A stretch of 42,331 nt of DNA from Rhodospirillales bacterium (GCA_027315365.1 DAHUYF010000209.1:1-42331); one strand, 5' to 3'. Positions 8,116 through 17,152 are shown, numbered from the stretch's first letter. The notes: a model not told the origin generated them from the letters alone. Numbers and translations are program-made.

Positions 8116-8580
8116 ATGAGGATGGTAATCGCATTCGCGACAGGCGTCGCGCTACTGCTGTGCGGGACGACGGCGCAGGCGGTCGAATCCAGTGCCACGG
8201 CCACCTCGAAACTGCCGGCCGACGCCCTGTGGGCGAAGATCGGCGATTTTTGCGGCATCGGCAAATGGCATCCCGCCATCGAGCAATGCAAGATCTCGGC
8301 GAACGGCGAGACACGCACCTTGTCCCTGAAGGGCGGCGGAACCCTTGTCGAGAAGTTGGTGAAGATGGATGCTGCTCACCACTCCTATACCTATTCGATC
8401 GTCAGCGGCCCGTTGCCCGTTGCCCACTACAGGTCGACCATCAGTGTCGCGGCCAAAGGCGCGGGCTCAGTGGTGAAATGGGTGGGCAAGTATGACGCCA
8501 AGGGCGTCAGCGACGCCGACGCAAAAAAAACCATCGACGGCATCTACGACTCGGGCCTGAAGGCGCTGACGACGAATTAG
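8116..8580 (+). CDS. Secreted SRPBCC (START-like) family protein
   Basis: The 154-residue product starts with a signal peptide, MRMVIAFATGVALLLCGTTAQA, with likely cleavage after AQA at residue 22. The mature domain resembles SRPBCC/polyketide-cyclase-like proteins: an early helix with DALWAKIGDFCGIGKWHPAI, then alternating strands (TRTLSLKGGGTLVEKLV, SYTYSIVSGPLPV, YRSTISVAAKG, SVVKWVGKYD) and a C-terminal helix. Such folds hold hydrophobic ligands in a deep cavity; the ligand here is unknown. The ATG at 8116 is chosen because AGGGAGA lies about nine bases upstream and it starts the signal peptide, although the frame is open further back. The gene has lower third-position GC than its neighbours and carries an A8 run at 8523-8530. 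It stands alone. Confidence 0.75.
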   Translation: MRMVIAFATGVALLLCGTTAQAVESSATATSKLPADALWAKIGDFCGIGKWHPAIEQCKISANGETRTLSLKGGGTLVEKLVKMDAAHHSYTYSIVSGPLPVAHYRSTISVAAKGAGSVVKWVGKYDAKGVSDADAKKTIDGIYDSGLKALTTN

Positions 8581-8685
8581 GGAGGCGGTGTCGGTCCCGG
8601 CACGTCGGCGACCTCACCGCCGCTTCGCCGGTAATCGGCATTCACGCGGATAGCCGACATCCCCGCCGGATCGCGCGGACGCGCC

Positions 8686-9702
8686 CTAAGCCGCCGGCAG
8701 TCTCCCCTCCTCGACCGCGTGGCAGGCCACGCGGCTCGGGCCGGCGGGGCGCAGCTCCGGGCGCTCGCGGCGGCAGCGCGCCTCGGCGAACGGGCAGCGC
8801 GGATGGAAGGCGCAGCCCGCGGGCGGGTCGATCGGGCTCGGCACGTCGCCAGCCACCGGCTCGCGTCGACGGCCGGAGAAGGCGATGTCGGGGATCGTCG
8901 CCAGCAGCAGGCGGGTATAGGGATGCCGCGGTGCGGCAAAAAGACTCGCGGTATCCGCCTGCTCGACCAGCCGGCCGAGATACATCACGCCAACCCGGGT
9001 CGCGACGTGGGAGACCACGGCGAGGTTGTGCGAGATGAAGAGATAAGTGAGGCCCAGCGCGCGCTGCAGATCCTGCATCAGGTTGAGGATCTGCGCCTGC
9101 ACCGACACGTCGAGCGCCGAGGTCGGCTCGTCGCAGACCAGGAAATCGGGGGTCGCCGCCAGCGCGCGGGCGATCGAGATGCGCTGGCGCTGGCCGCCGG
9201 AGAATTCGTGCGGGTATTTGTCGCCGTCGGCCGGCGCGAGCTGCACCTGCGCCAGCAGCGCCTCGACGCGGGCGCGGCGTTCGCCATGGCCGGCGCAGAG
9301 TCCATAGGTGCGCAGCGGCTCGGCGATGATGTCGCGCACCCGCCAGCGCGGGTTGAGGCTGGCATAGGGGTCCTGGAAGATCATCTGCAGCCGGCGGCGC
9401 AGCCTGCGCCGCTCGGCGCGCGGCATCGACCGCGCCAGATCGGCGCCGTCGAACAGCACCCGGCCGCGGGTCGGCGGATGGAGGCCGACGATGACCCGCG
9501 CCACCGTCGACTTGCCGCAGCCGCTCTCGCCGACCAGCGCGAAGGTCTCGCCGCGGCCGATGCTGAAATCGATGCCGTCCACCGCCTTCACCACCGCCCG
9601 GCCGCCGCCCTCGACCAAGCGGTTCAGCCAGGGCGGCGACACGTCGAAGGAGCGCGCCAGCCCCTCAACCTGCAGCAGCGGCGCGCCGGGCCGGTCAACC
9701 AT
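8686..9702 (-). CDS. Peptide-type ABC transporter ATP-binding protein (DppF/OppF-like)
   Basis: The 338-residue ATPase energises the inner-membrane importer encoded just upstream. Walker A is GESGCGKST near residue 58, the Q-loop is FQDPYASLNP, the signature is FSGGQRQR, Walker B is FLVCDEP and the switch His lies in FISHNLAVV. The C-terminal oligopeptide/dipeptide extension is present (HPRCPFAEARCRRERPEL), with cysteines that bind an iron-sulfur cluster in some relatives. I use ATG 9702: GAGGCGG precedes it and it overlaps the stop of the previous ATPase by eight bases, as expected for translational coupling. ATG 9717 is possible. It is the last gene of the operon. Substrate (peptides, nickel, glutathione or others) is not decided by sequence. 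Confidence 0.9.
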   Translation of the reverse strand: MVDRPGAPLLQVEGLARSFDVSPPWLNRLVEGGGRAVVKAVDGIDFSIGRGETFALVGESGCGKSTVARVIVGLHPPTRGRVLFDGADLARSMPRAERRRLRRRLQMIFQDPYASLNPRWRVRDIIAEPLRTYGLCAGHGERRARVEALLAQVQLAPADGDKYPHEFSGGQRQRISIARALAATPDFLVCDEPTSALDVSVQAQILNLMQDLQRALGLTYLFISHNLAVVSHVATRVGVMYLGRLVEQADTASLFAAPRHPYTRLLLATIPDIAFSGRRREPVAGDVPSPIDPPAGCAFHPRCPFAEARCRRERPELRPAGPSRVACHAVEEGRLPAA

Positions 9703-10672
9703 GATCCGCCTCGGCATGGAGCCAGCACGCCGCCGCGCTCGGCCCGGCCGGCAGCAGCTCCGGCCGCTCGCTGCGGCAGCGATCGAAGGCGTGCGCGCAG
9801 CGCGGATGGAAGGCGCAGCCCCCCGGTATCGCGCCGAGCCGCGGCATCGCGCCGTCGATCTGCAGCAGTCGCTCGCGCCGCGCGCCCAGCACCGGGATGG
9901 CGCCCATCAGCCCCGCGGTATAGGGATGCTGCGGGCGGAGCACGACGTCGCGCACCGCGCCGATCTCGACGATCCTGCCGGCATACATCACCGCGACCCG
10001 GTCGGCGGTCTCGGCGATGACCCCCATGTCATGCGTCACCAGCATCACCGCCGTGCCGTGCTCGCGCGTCAGACGCCGCAGCAGCGCGATGATCTGCGCC
10101 TGGATCGAGACGTCGAGCGCGGTGGTCGGCTCGTCGGCGATGACCAGGCGCGGATTGGCGGCGAGCGCCAGCGCGATGACCACGCGCTGGCGCATGCCGC
10201 CGGAGAATTGATGCGGGTACTGGTCGATGCGCCGCTCCGGCGCGGGGATGCCGACTTCGTTCAGCAGCTCCAGCGCGCGCCGGCGCGCGCCGGCGCGGCC
10301 GAGGCCGAGATGGACCCGGATGGTCTCGGCGAGCTGGCTGCCGATGGTATAGAGCGGATCAAGGCTGGTCAGCGGATCCTGGAAGATGGCGCCGATCTCC
10401 TTGCCGCGCAGCCGGCGCATGGCGGGATCGGCGAGATCGTCGATGCGCCGTCCGGCAAAGCCGATGCGGCCACCGGCGACGCGCGCCGGCGGCTCGAGCA
10501 ATCCGATCACCGCCGCACCGGTGAGCGACTTGCCGGCGCCGGACTCGCCGACCACGCCCAGCACCTCGCCCGGGGCGATGGCGAAGGAGACGTCGTCGAG
10601 GGCAGTGAGCACGCCGCGCCGCGTCGGGATTTCGACCCGCAGATGCTCGACCTCGAGCAGCGGCTGGCTCAT
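9695..10672 (-). CDS. Peptide-type ABC transporter ATP-binding protein (DppD/OppD-like)
   Basis: The 325-residue ATPase is the second nucleotide-binding subunit of the importer. Walker A is GESGAGKSL near residue 40, the Q-loop [15 protein letters not shown], the signature FSGGMRQR, Walker [13 protein letters not shown] and the switch LVTHDMGV. The C-terminal Oligo_HPY region ends [18 protein letters not shown]. The start ATG at 10670-10672 overlaps the TGA of the upstream permease by one base (TGATG), so translation is coupled. An upstream in-frame ATG inside the permease gene adds an Arg-rich stretch without family match and is rejected. The two ATPases are expected to form a heterodimer below the two permeases. 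Confidence 0.9.
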   Translation of the reverse strand: MSQPLLEVEHLRVEIPTRRGVLTALDDVSFAIAPGEVLGVVGESGAGKSLTGAAVIGLLEPPARVAGGRIGFAGRRIDDLADPAMRRLRGKEIGAIFQDPLTSLDPLYTIGSQLAETIRVHLGLGRAGARRRALELLNEVGIPAPERRIDQYPHQFSGGMRQRVVIALALAANPRLVIADEPTTALDVSIQAQIIALLRRLTREHGTAVMLVTHDMGVIAETADRVAVMYAGRIVEIGAVRDVVLRPQHPYTAGLMGAIPVLGARRERLLQIDGAMPRLGAIPGGCAFHPRCAHAFDRCRSERPELLPAGPSAAACWLHAEADHG

Positions 10673-11619
10673 CAGCGGAGCTTCGGGTTGAGCGCGTCGC
10701 GCAGCCAGTCGCCGAGCAGGTTGATGGCGAGCGTCAGGCCGGCGAGGGCGATAGCGGGATAGAGCAGAATCCAGCGCCATTCGCCGGAGAAGATGAAGCC
10801 GTCGCCGATGCGGATGAGCGTGCCGAGCGAGGGCTGCGTCGCCGGCAGGCCCAATCCGAGAAAGGACAGCGACGCCTCGGTGAGGATGGCCAGCGCCAGG
10901 TTGATGGTGGCGATGACCAGCACCGGCCCCAGCGCGTTGGGCAGCACGTGGCGCCAGGCGATCGCCACCGGATGGACGCCGATGATGCGTGCCGCCTGGA
11001 CGTATTCCTTGGAGCGCTCGACCAGGGTCGAGCCGCGCACCGTGCGCGCGAACTGCACCCAGATCGAGCTGGCGATGGCGAGCGTGACGACATAGAGCGC
11101 GGTGTCGCCCTGCCGCTCGTGCGGCAGCAGGCTGCGCGCCACGCCGTCGACCAGCAGCGCCACCAGGATCGCGGGAAATGACAGCTGCACGTCGGCGATG
11201 CGCATGATCAGCATGTCGACCCAGCCGCCGGCATAGCCGGCGAGCAGCCCCAGCCCGACGCCGAGCGCCAGCGCGAGCAGCACCGAGGCGCCGCCAACGA
11301 ACAGCGACAGCCGCATGCCGTAGAGGATGGAAGAGAGCACGTCGCGGCCCTGATCGTCGGTGCCGAGCGGAAAGGACCAGTCGCCGCTCTCATCCCAGGC
11401 CGGCGGGTTGCGCGCGTCCAGCAGGTTAAGGCTGGCGAGGTCATAAGGGTTGTGCGGCGCCACCACCGGCGCCAGCACCGCACCCAGCACCAGCAGCAGC
11501 GTCACCGCGGCGGCGGCCACCGTCACCGGCGAGCGGCGGAAGCTCCAGAAGAGATCGCTGTCGGCGAGCCGGCGCAGTACGCCCGGCCGCCTGCCCTGCC
11601 CCGCCGCCTCAGAGGCCAT
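10672..11619 (-). CDS. Peptide-type ABC transporter permease (DppC/OppC-like)
   Basis: The 315-residue inner-membrane protein has an N-terminal OppC_N segment (FWSFRRSPVTV then a first helix at about 33-53), the recognisable periplasmic stretch PLGTDDQGRDVLSSILYG, and about five further helices. The cytoplasmic EAA-like loop is YVQAARIIGVHPVAIAWRHVLPNALGP (given as YVQAARIIG and RHVLPNALGP), which contacts the ATPases. It ends with the typical GDWLRDALNPKLR. It overlaps the upstream permease by 11 bases and the downstream ATPase by one base. It pairs with the permease at 11609-12598. Confidence 0.9.
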   Translation of the reverse strand: MASEAAGQGRRPGVLRRLADSDLFWSFRRSPVTVAAAAVTLLLVLGAVLAPVVAPHNPYDLASLNLLDARNPPAWDESGDWSFPLGTDDQGRDVLSSILYGMRLSLFVGGASVLLALALGVGLGLLAGYAGGWVDMLIMRIADVQLSFPAILVALLVDGVARSLLPHERQGDTALYVVTLAIASSIWVQFARTVRGSTLVERSKEYVQAARIIGVHPVAIAWRHVLPNALGPVLVIATINLALAILTEASLSFLGLGLPATQPSLGTLIRIGDGFIFSGEWRWILLYPAIALAGLTLAINLLGDWLRDALNPKLR

Positions 11620-12598
11620 ACGCGCCGCCGCCGCGCTCGATCCGCAGCCTCGGGTCGACCGCGTAATAGAGCAGGTCGACGATCAGATTGATCGCGACGA
11701 AGAAGAAGGCGACGAGCATGAGATAGGCGGCCATGACCGGGATGTCGGCGAAGCCGATCGCCTGCACGATGAGGAACCCCATCCCCGGCCACTGGAAGAC
11801 GGTCTCGGTGATGATCGCGAAGGCGATGATCGCGCCGAGCTGCAGCCCGGTGATGGTGATGACCGGCACCAGCGCGTTCTTGAGCGCATGGCCGAAATTG
11901 ACCAGCCGGTTGGGCAGGCCGCGCGCGCGGGCGAATTTTATGTAGTCGGTGCGCAGCACCTCGAGCATCTCGGCGCGCACCAGCCGCATGATCAGCGTCA
12001 TCTGGAAGAGCGCCAGCGTGATCGCCGGCAGGATCAGCGATTTCAGCCCCGATGCCGTCAGCAACCCGGTCGTCCACCAGCCCAGCGCCACCACCGCGCC
12101 GCGGCCGAAGGAAGGCAGCCAGCCCAGCTCGACCGAGAACACCACGATCAGCAGGATGCCGATGAGGAAGGTGGGCAGCGACACGCCGATCAGCGAGAAC
12201 GCCATGACGAGGCGCGACAGCAGGCCGGTGCGATGCAGCCCGGTATAGACGCCCATCGGCACGCCGACCGCCAGCGCCAGCAGCGCCGCCACGATGCTGA
12301 GCTCCAGCGTCGCCGGCAGGCGCTCGGCGATGATCTCGCCCACCGGCCGGGCATATTGGTAGGAGACGCCGAAATCGCCCTTGGCCGCGCGGCCGAGAAA
12401 GCGGGCGAACTGGAGCGCGGCGGGATCGGTGAGGCCGAGCTGCTGGCGCAGAAGGGCGCGGTCGGCGAGCGAGGTATCCTGGCCGACCATGTTGTTGACG
12501 GGATCGCCGACATAACGGAACAGCAGGAAGGCGATGCAGCCCACTGTCAGCATGACCGCGACGGATTGCACCAGCCGGCGAAGAATGAAGGCGATCAT
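11609..12598 (-). CDS. Peptide-type ABC transporter permease (DppB/OppB-like)
   Basis: The 329-residue protein is the first subunit of the importer. It starts MIAFILRRLVQSVAVMLTV with the first membrane helix at about 8-30. It has the DppB-type motif LGLTDPAALQFARFL, the ATPase-contacting loop YIKFARARGLPNRLV, and the C-terminal motif TETVFQWPGMGFL followed by VDPRLR. About six membrane helices are visible. No periplasmic substrate-binding protein gene is adjacent, which is unusual for this family; it may be elsewhere in the genome. A candidate promoter lies at 12701-12728. Confidence 0.9.
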   Translation of the reverse strand: MIAFILRRLVQSVAVMLTVGCIAFLLFRYVGDPVNNMVGQDTSLADRALLRQQLGLTDPAALQFARFLGRAAKGDFGVSYQYARPVGEIIAERLPATLELSIVAALLALAVGVPMGVYTGLHRTGLLSRLVMAFSLIGVSLPTFLIGILLIVVFSVELGWLPSFGRGAVVALGWWTTGLLTASGLKSLILPAITLALFQMTLIMRLVRAEMLEVLRTDYIKFARARGLPNRLVNFGHALKNALVPVITITGLQLGAIIAFAIITETVFQWPGMGFLIVQAIGFADIPVMAAYLMLVAFFFVAINLIVDLLYYAVDPRLRIERGGGAYGL

Positions 12599-12700
12599 CG
12601 GCCGCGCAACCCCTGAAGCCTTGCCGTCGGGCGCCGCTCCGCGCTCGCCGCTAGGCGATCAGCCGGTCGCGCCGCGGCATGCGCGCGCCATCGCGGGCGC

Positions 12701-12728
12701 AGGATATTGCCGCGACCGGTGCTGTCAA
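12701..12728 (-). promoter_or_regulatory. Candidate sigma-70 promoter for the ABC transporter operon
   Basis: On the minus strand a perfect TTGACA (12723-12728) is followed after 16 bases by TATCCT (12701-12706). The -35 overlaps the stop codon of the 55-residue gene (12725). Transcription would start near 12694, giving an untranslated leader of about 95 bases before the first permease. This would let the operon run independently of the small gene upstream. Confidence 0.5.
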
Positions 12729-12892
12729 TCGTCGAGGCCGGAGGGAGGCGCAGGCTCGCTTTCGTCCGGCGACGAGCGCGTCGCCGCTTCCGCGCGCAGC
12801 CGGTCGATGACGCGCCGCCGATAATCGGGATCGACGATCACCCGATCGAGATCAATGCCGTCGAACACCGGCTCGTCACCGAACTTGGCCAT
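12725..12892 (-). CDS. Small 55-residue protein of unknown function
   Basis: The product begins MAKFGDEPVFDGIDLDRVIV and continues with DPDYRRRVIDRLRAEAATR, then an acidic, Pro/Ser-rich tail. It is soluble and charged, with one likely amphipathic helix at about 20-40. I recognise no family with a known function. ATG 12892 is preferred: GAGGGGAGA lies about 11 bases upstream and the protein becomes a coherent unit. An upstream in-frame start at 12952 adds 20 residues with Cys and Trp that look non-coding. It precedes the ABC transporter operon in the same direction, with the candidate promoter of that operon overlapping its 3' end. Confidence 0.6.
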   Translation of the reverse strand: MAKFGDEPVFDGIDLDRVIVDPDYRRRVIDRLRAEAATRSSPDESEPAPPSGLDD

Positions 12893-13145
12893 GCCCACGT
12901 CCGTCTCCCCTCGCGGCACATAGAATGGCCAAGTTGCACCGCAACCGACCAAGAAAATCGGCGGTTATGCGGCGCGTCCTGGGGAAAAGCCTGTTGATAT
13001 CCCCTGTGGTTGCGCGGGCATGCGTTGCCGCGGACACTGGCCGGTCAACGGTTTAGAGCAGGCACTGCGACAGGTCGTCGCAGGCACGAAGGCGACCCGG
13101 CGCGACGCCGGCGCCGGCCGCGCGTCAGCCCCGCCCGCGCCGGGT

Positions 13146-13175
13146 TTGACTCGGTCGAGCCGGCGGGCGGATAGT
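13146..13175 (+). promoter_or_regulatory. Candidate sigma-70 promoter for the class III aminotransferase gene
   Basis: TTGACT (13146-13151, 5 of 6 to consensus) and GATAGT (13170-13175, 4 of 6) are separated by 18 bases. The aminotransferase ATG is at 13206, so the leader would be about 24 bases and carries the AAGGAAA ribosome site. Confidence 0.5.
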
Positions 13176-13205
13176 AGGCGGGCACCAATCAGCGAAGGAA
13201 AGCCC

Positions 13206-14594
13206 ATGCCGCGTGGCAATTCGGCGGCGAGCCGCGACATCGCCTATCACCTGCACCCCTACACCCATCTCAAGAAGCATGAGAGCGAGGGCCCGCTGGT
13301 CATCACCGAGGGCAAGGGCATCCACGTCTATGACGAGAACGGCAAGGAATACATCGAGGGGCTGGCGGGGCTGTGGTGCACCTCGCTGGGCTTCGGCGAG
13401 GAGCGGCTGGTCGAGGCGGCGACGCGGCAGATGCGGCGGCTGCCCTACTACCACATCTTCAATCACAAGACGCACGACGCGGCGGCCGAGCTGGCCGAGC
13501 GCATCATCGGCCTGCTGCCGGTGCCGATGTCGAAGGTCTTCTTCAACAATTCCGGCTCCGAGGCCAATGACAGCGCGATCAAGATGGTGTGGTACTACAA
13601 CAACGCGCGCGGCCGGCACCGCAAGAAGAAGATCATCGCGCGCATGAAGGGCTATCACGGCGTCACCGTCGCCTCGGCGAGCCTCACCGGACTGCCCAAC
13701 AATCACCGCGACTTCGACCTGCCGATCGCCCAGATCCGCCACGCCGACTGCCCGCATCACTACCGCTTCGCCAAGCCCGGCGAGAGCGAGGAGGATTTCG
13801 CCGCCCGGCTCGCCGACAGCCTCGAGGCGCAAATCCTGCGCGAGGATCCCGAGACGGTCGCCGCCTTCATCGCCGAGCCGGTGATGGGCGCCGGCGGCGT
13901 CATTCCCCCGCCCGCGACATATTTCGACAAGATCCAGAAGGTGCTGAGGAAATACGACGTGCTGCTGATCGCCGACGAGGTCATCTGCGGCTTCGGCCGG
14001 ACGGGCAAGATGTTCGGCACCGAGACCTACAGCTTGAAGCCCGACATCATGACCATGGCCAAGGCGCTGTCCTCGGCCTATCTGCCGATCTCCGCCACGG
14101 TGATCAGCGAGGAGCTCTATCAGGCCTTCGTGGCGCAGAGCGAGAAGATCGGCGTCTTCGCCCACGGCTTCACCTATTCCGCCCATCCCGTCTGCTGCGC
14201 CGTGGCGCTGGAGACGCTGAAGATCTACGAGGAGCGCGACATCCTCGGCCAGGTGCGGGCGGTGGCACCGGTCTTCCAGGAGGGCCTGCGCCGTTTTGCC
14301 GGCCGCAAGCTGGTGGGCGAGGTGCGCGGCGTCGGGCTGCTCGCCGGGGTCGAACTGGTCCAGGACAAGGCGAGCAAGGCGCCCTTCGACCCCAAGCTGG
14401 GTGCCGGACCGATGCTGGCCGCGTGCGCCCAGGAGCACGGGCTGATTTTGCGCGCCATGGGCGACACGGTGGCGCTCTGCCCGCCGCTGATCATCACCGC
14501 CGAGGAGGTCGGGGAGCTGCTGCGCCGCTTCGGCAAGGCGCTCGACGACACCGAGGCCGGCCTGGCCAAGGCGGGGCTCGCCTCGGTCGCCTGA
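13206..14594 (+). CDS. Class III (omega) aminotransferase, PLP-dependent
   Basis: The 462-residue enzyme belongs to the class III pyridoxal-phosphate aminotransferases that transfer an amino group from an omega-amine or beta-amino acid to pyruvate or a similar keto acid. Visible features are the cofactor-phosphate motif NNSGSEAND (114-122), YHGVTVASASLTG near 150, ADEVICGFGRTG with D257 contacting the pyridine ring, and the Schiff-base lysine K286 in MTMAKALSSAYLP. The N-terminal HLHPYTHL motif is typical of the putrescine/taurine-pyruvate branch. RBS AAGGAAA supports ATG 13206; longer in-frame starts upstream lack one. The likely substrate is a polyamine or omega-amino acid, but sequence alone does not settle it. 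hemA follows 78 bases later. Confidence 0.9.
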   Translation: MPRGNSAASRDIAYHLHPYTHLKKHESEGPLVITEGKGIHVYDENGKEYIEGLAGLWCTSLGFGEERLVEAATRQMRRLPYYHIFNHKTHDAAAELAERIIGLLPVPMSKVFFNNSGSEANDSAIKMVWYYNNARGRHRKKKIIARMKGYHGVTVASASLTGLPNNHRDFDLPIAQIRHADCPHHYRFAKPGESEEDFAARLADSLEAQILREDPETVAAFIAEPVMGAGGVIPPPATYFDKIQKVLRKYDVLLIADEVICGFGRTGKMFGTETYSLKPDIMTMAKALSSAYLPISATVISEELYQAFVAQSEKIGVFAHGFTYSAHPVCCAVALETLKIYEERDILGQVRAVAPVFQEGLRRFAGRKLVGEVRGVGLLAGVELVQDKASKAPFDPKLGAGPMLAACAQEHGLILRAMGDTVALCPPLIITAEEVGELLRRFGKALDDTEAGLAKAGLASVA

Positions 14595-14672
14595 CCCGGC
14601 TACACTCTTTGGCCGTACCCTGAACCGGCGCGGGCATGATTCCGGGTTCGCGAGAGATTACGGACGGAAGCG

Positions 14673-15878
14673 ATGGATTACGACAAGTTCTTCAAGACCC
14701 GCGTCGACGGCTTGCGCGCCGAAGGGCGCTACCGCGTCTTCGCCGATCTCGAGCGCCGCGCCGGGGCGTTCCCGCGCGCCTTCAACCACGATCTCGGCGC
14801 CGAGGTTACCGTCTGGTGCTCCAACGACTATCTCGGCATGGGGCAGCATCCCGCCGTGCTGGCGGCGATGCACGAAGCGATCGACCGCGTCGGCGCCGGC
14901 GCCGGCGGCACGCGCAACATCTCCGGCACGACGCATTATCACGTCGAGCTCGAGCGCGAGCTCGCCGCGCTGCACGGCATGGAGGCGGCACTCGCCTTCA
15001 CCTCGGGCTACGTCGCCAATGAGACGGCGCTCTCGACGCTGGCGCGCGAGCTCCCCGGCTGCATCGTCTTCTCCGACGCCCTCAACCACGCCTCGATGAT
15101 CCAGGGCATCCGCCACAGCAACGCCGAGAAGCACATCTTCGCCCATAACGACCCGGCCGATCTCGAGCGCCTGCTCGCCGCCGCCGATCCGGCCCGGCCG
15201 AAGCTCGTCGCCTTCGAGAGCGTCTATTCCATGGACGGCGATATCGCGCCCATCGCCGCACTGTGCGACGTGGCCGACCGCTACGCCGCCATGACCTATC
15301 TCGACGAGGTGCATGCGGTGGGCCTCTATGGCCCCAGCGGCGGCGGCATCGCCGAGCGCGACGGCATCAGCCACCGCCTCACCGTGATCCAGGGCACGCT
15401 GGCCAAGGCCTTCGGGCTGGTCGGCGGCTATGTCGCGGGCTCGGCTGCGCTCATCGATTTCATCCGCAGCTTCGCCGCCGGCTTCATCTTCACCACCTCG
15501 CTGCCGCCGGCGATCGCCGCCGGCGCCATCGCCTCGATCCGCCATGTCCGCGCCGGCACCGCGCTGCGCGAGCGGCATCAGGAGCGCGCGACGCGGCTGA
15601 AGCGGCGCCTGCTCGAGGCCGACCTGCCGGTGATGGCGAGCCCGAGCCATGTGGTGCCGGTGCTGGTCGGCGACGCCCGGCTGTGCAAGCAGGCCTCCGA
15701 CGATCTGCTGGAGCGCCACCGCATCTACGTCCAGCCGATCAACTACCCGACCGTGCCGCGCGGCGCCGAGCGCCTGCGCCTCACCCCTTCGCCGCAGCAC
15801 AGCGACGAGGATATCGAGCGGCTGGTGGCGGCACTGGGCGACGTCTGGGCGCGGCTCCCCATCCGACGGGTCGCCTGA
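14673..15878 (+). CDS. hemA: 5-aminolevulinate synthase
   Basis: The 401-residue enzyme condenses glycine with succinyl-CoA to give 5-aminolevulinate, the first step of heme and cobalamin synthesis in alphaproteobacteria. It starts [20 protein letters not shown]. Diagnostic motifs are [24 protein letters not shown] (78-90), [32 protein letters not shown] and [12 protein letters not shown] with D211 and H214. The PLP lysine is K245 in QGTLAKAFG; the usual GTLGKAFG has Gly where this has Ala. These motifs separate it from the related 2-amino-3-ketobutyrate CoA ligase and 8-amino-7-oxononanoate synthase. The next gene starts two bases after the stop codon, indicating an operon. A TACACT at 14601-14606 is a weak possible -10 site. 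Confidence 0.93.
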   Translation: MDYDKFFKTRVDGLRAEGRYRVFADLERRAGAFPRAFNHDLGAEVTVWCSNDYLGMGQHPAVLAAMHEAIDRVGAGAGGTRNISGTTHYHVELERELAALHGMEAALAFTSGYVANETALSTLARELPGCIVFSDALNHASMIQGIRHSNAEKHIFAHNDPADLERLLAAADPARPKLVAFESVYSMDGDIAPIAALCDVADRYAAMTYLDEVHAVGLYGPSGGGIAERDGISHRLTVIQGTLAKAFGLVGGYVAGSAALIDFIRSFAAGFIFTTSLPPAIAAGAIASIRHVRAGTALRERHQERATRLKRRLLEADLPVMASPSHVVPVLVGDARLCKQASDDLLERHRIYVQPINYPTVPRGAERLRLTPSPQHSDEDIERLVAALGDVWARLPIRRVA

Positions 15879-15880
15879 CC

Positions 15881-16408
15881 ATGTTCAAGGACAATTCCCT
15901 CATTCCCGCCGAAGCCATCCGTCTCGCCGCCCTCGGCCTCCTCGCCGAGGCGCCGCGGCACTATGGCGATCTCGCCGCCGAGATCCGCCATTTCACCAGC
16001 CGCATCGTCGGCCCCTCGCTCGACCTCATGGGCACCTCGCTTGAGCTGTTGCGCTATGAGGGGCTGATCGAGGCGGTCGACGGCGAGGGCATGAGCGACA
16101 ACGCCATGCTGCGCCTGACGAAAAGCGGCGGCGCGGCACTCGCCGGCCTGCTCAAGGCGCAGCTGCGCTCGCCCGCCGGCGACATGAACCGGCTGGCGCT
16201 GCTGATGAAGCTGCGCTTCCTGCACCATCTGCCGGAAGCCGAGCGCCAGGGCCAGCTGGCGCTGATGGCGGATTCGCTGACCAGCGAGCGAGCGCGGCTC
16301 GACGAACTGCGCCAGAAGGCCGCCCCCGGCCTGTTCCGTGACTGGCTGGAGCGCGACCTCGCCATGGTCGACGACCGCATCGCCTGGCTGCGCAGCCGCG
16401 GCGGCTGA
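15881..16408 (+). CDS. PadR-like transcriptional regulator
   Basis: The 175-residue protein looks like a PadR-family winged-helix regulator. The N-terminal half reads LAALGLLAEAPRHYGDLAAE, then LELLRYEGLIEAVDG and LRLTKSGGAALAGLL, matching the recognition helix, wing and following helix. The C-terminal part (LLMKLRFLHHLPEAERQGQL then ERARLDELRQK) resembles the PadR dimerisation helices. It starts two bases after the hemA stop and ends nine bases before the MBL gene, so the three are almost certainly co-transcribed. It could control heme synthesis or the operon itself; this is inference. The family call is moderate because PadR proteins vary strongly. Confidence 0.7.
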   Translation: MFKDNSLIPAEAIRLAALGLLAEAPRHYGDLAAEIRHFTSRIVGPSLDLMGTSLELLRYEGLIEAVDGEGMSDNAMLRLTKSGGAALAGLLKAQLRSPAGDMNRLALLMKLRFLHHLPEAERQGQLALMADSLTSERARLDELRQKAAPGLFRDWLERDLAMVDDRIAWLRSRGG

Positions 16409-16417
16409 GCGCGGCGC

Positions 16418-17152
16418 GTGCGGCTGCGGTTCCTCGGCTGCGGCGACGCCTTCGGCAGCGGCGGACGCTTCAACACCTGCTTCCATGTGACGACGGACGA
16501 GACCGCCTTCCTGATCGATTGCGGCGCCTCGTCGATGATCGCGCTGCGCAAGTTCGGCGTCGATCCCAACGCCGTCGCCAGCATCTTCATCAGTCATCTG
16601 CACGGCGATCATTTCGGCGGCCTGCCGTTTTTCATCCTCGACGCCCAACTGGTCAGCCGCCGCACCGCGCCGCTCGTCATCGCCGGGCCGCCCGGCCTCG
16701 AGCAGCGCCTCGCGGTGACCATGGAGGCGCTCTTTCCCGGCTCGACCACGGTCGAGCGCCGCTTCGCGCTGGAGCTGATCGAGCTCGCGCCCGGCGAGCG
16801 GCGGGCGGTCGGCGGCGTGACGGTGACGCCGCATCTGGTGCGCCACGCCTGCGGCGCGCCGCCTTTCGCGCTGCGCCTGGAAAGCGGCGGCAAGGTCGTG
16901 ACCTATACCGGCGACACCGAATGGACCGAGGCGCTGATCCCGGCGGCGCAGGATGCCGACCTCTTCATTGCCGAGGCCTATTTCCACGACCGCAAGATCC
17001 GCCATCACCTCGACTGGCAGAGCCTCGCGCCGCATCTGCCGGCGATCCGGGCAAAGCGCCTCATCCTCACCCATTTCAGCCCCGACATGCTGGGCCGCCT
17101 CGGCGATCTCCCGGTCGAAGCCGCCGAGGACGGCAAGATCGTCGAGGTCTGA
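16418..17152 (+). CDS. MBL-fold metal-dependent hydrolase (ElaC/RNase Z-like)
   Basis: The 244-residue product has the metallo-beta-lactamase fold. It begins (GTG start) MRLRFLGCGDAFGSGGRFNT, a form also seen in ribonuclease Z-like proteins. The metal site is SHLHGDHFGG with H60, H62, D64 and H65; later ligands are the His in VRHACGAPP, the Asp in TYTGDTEWTE and the His in LILTHFSPDM. The exosite arm of true RNase Z is not evident, so tRNA 3' processing is unlikely to be its job and a small-molecule hydrolase is more likely. It follows the PadR-like gene by nine bases, and its stop is only 10 bases from the stop of the convergent oxygenase gene. Confidence 0.88.
   Translation: MRLRFLGCGDAFGSGGRFNTCFHVTTDETAFLIDCGASSMIALRKFGVDPNAVASIFISHLHGDHFGGLPFFILDAQLVSRRTAPLVIAGPPGLEQRLAVTMEALFPGSTTVERRFALELIELAPGERRAVGGVTVTPHLVRHACGAPPFALRLESGGKVVTYTGDTEWTEALIPAAQDADLFIAEAYFHDRKIRHHLDWQSLAPHLPAIRAKRLILTHFSPDMLGRLGDLPVEAAEDGKIVEV

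Noticed and set aside
8584-8621. GGCGGTG/CACCGCC inverted repeat between convergent genes
   Set aside because: Only 7 bp of stem, 24-base loop and no T-run; common by chance in this GC-rich DNA.
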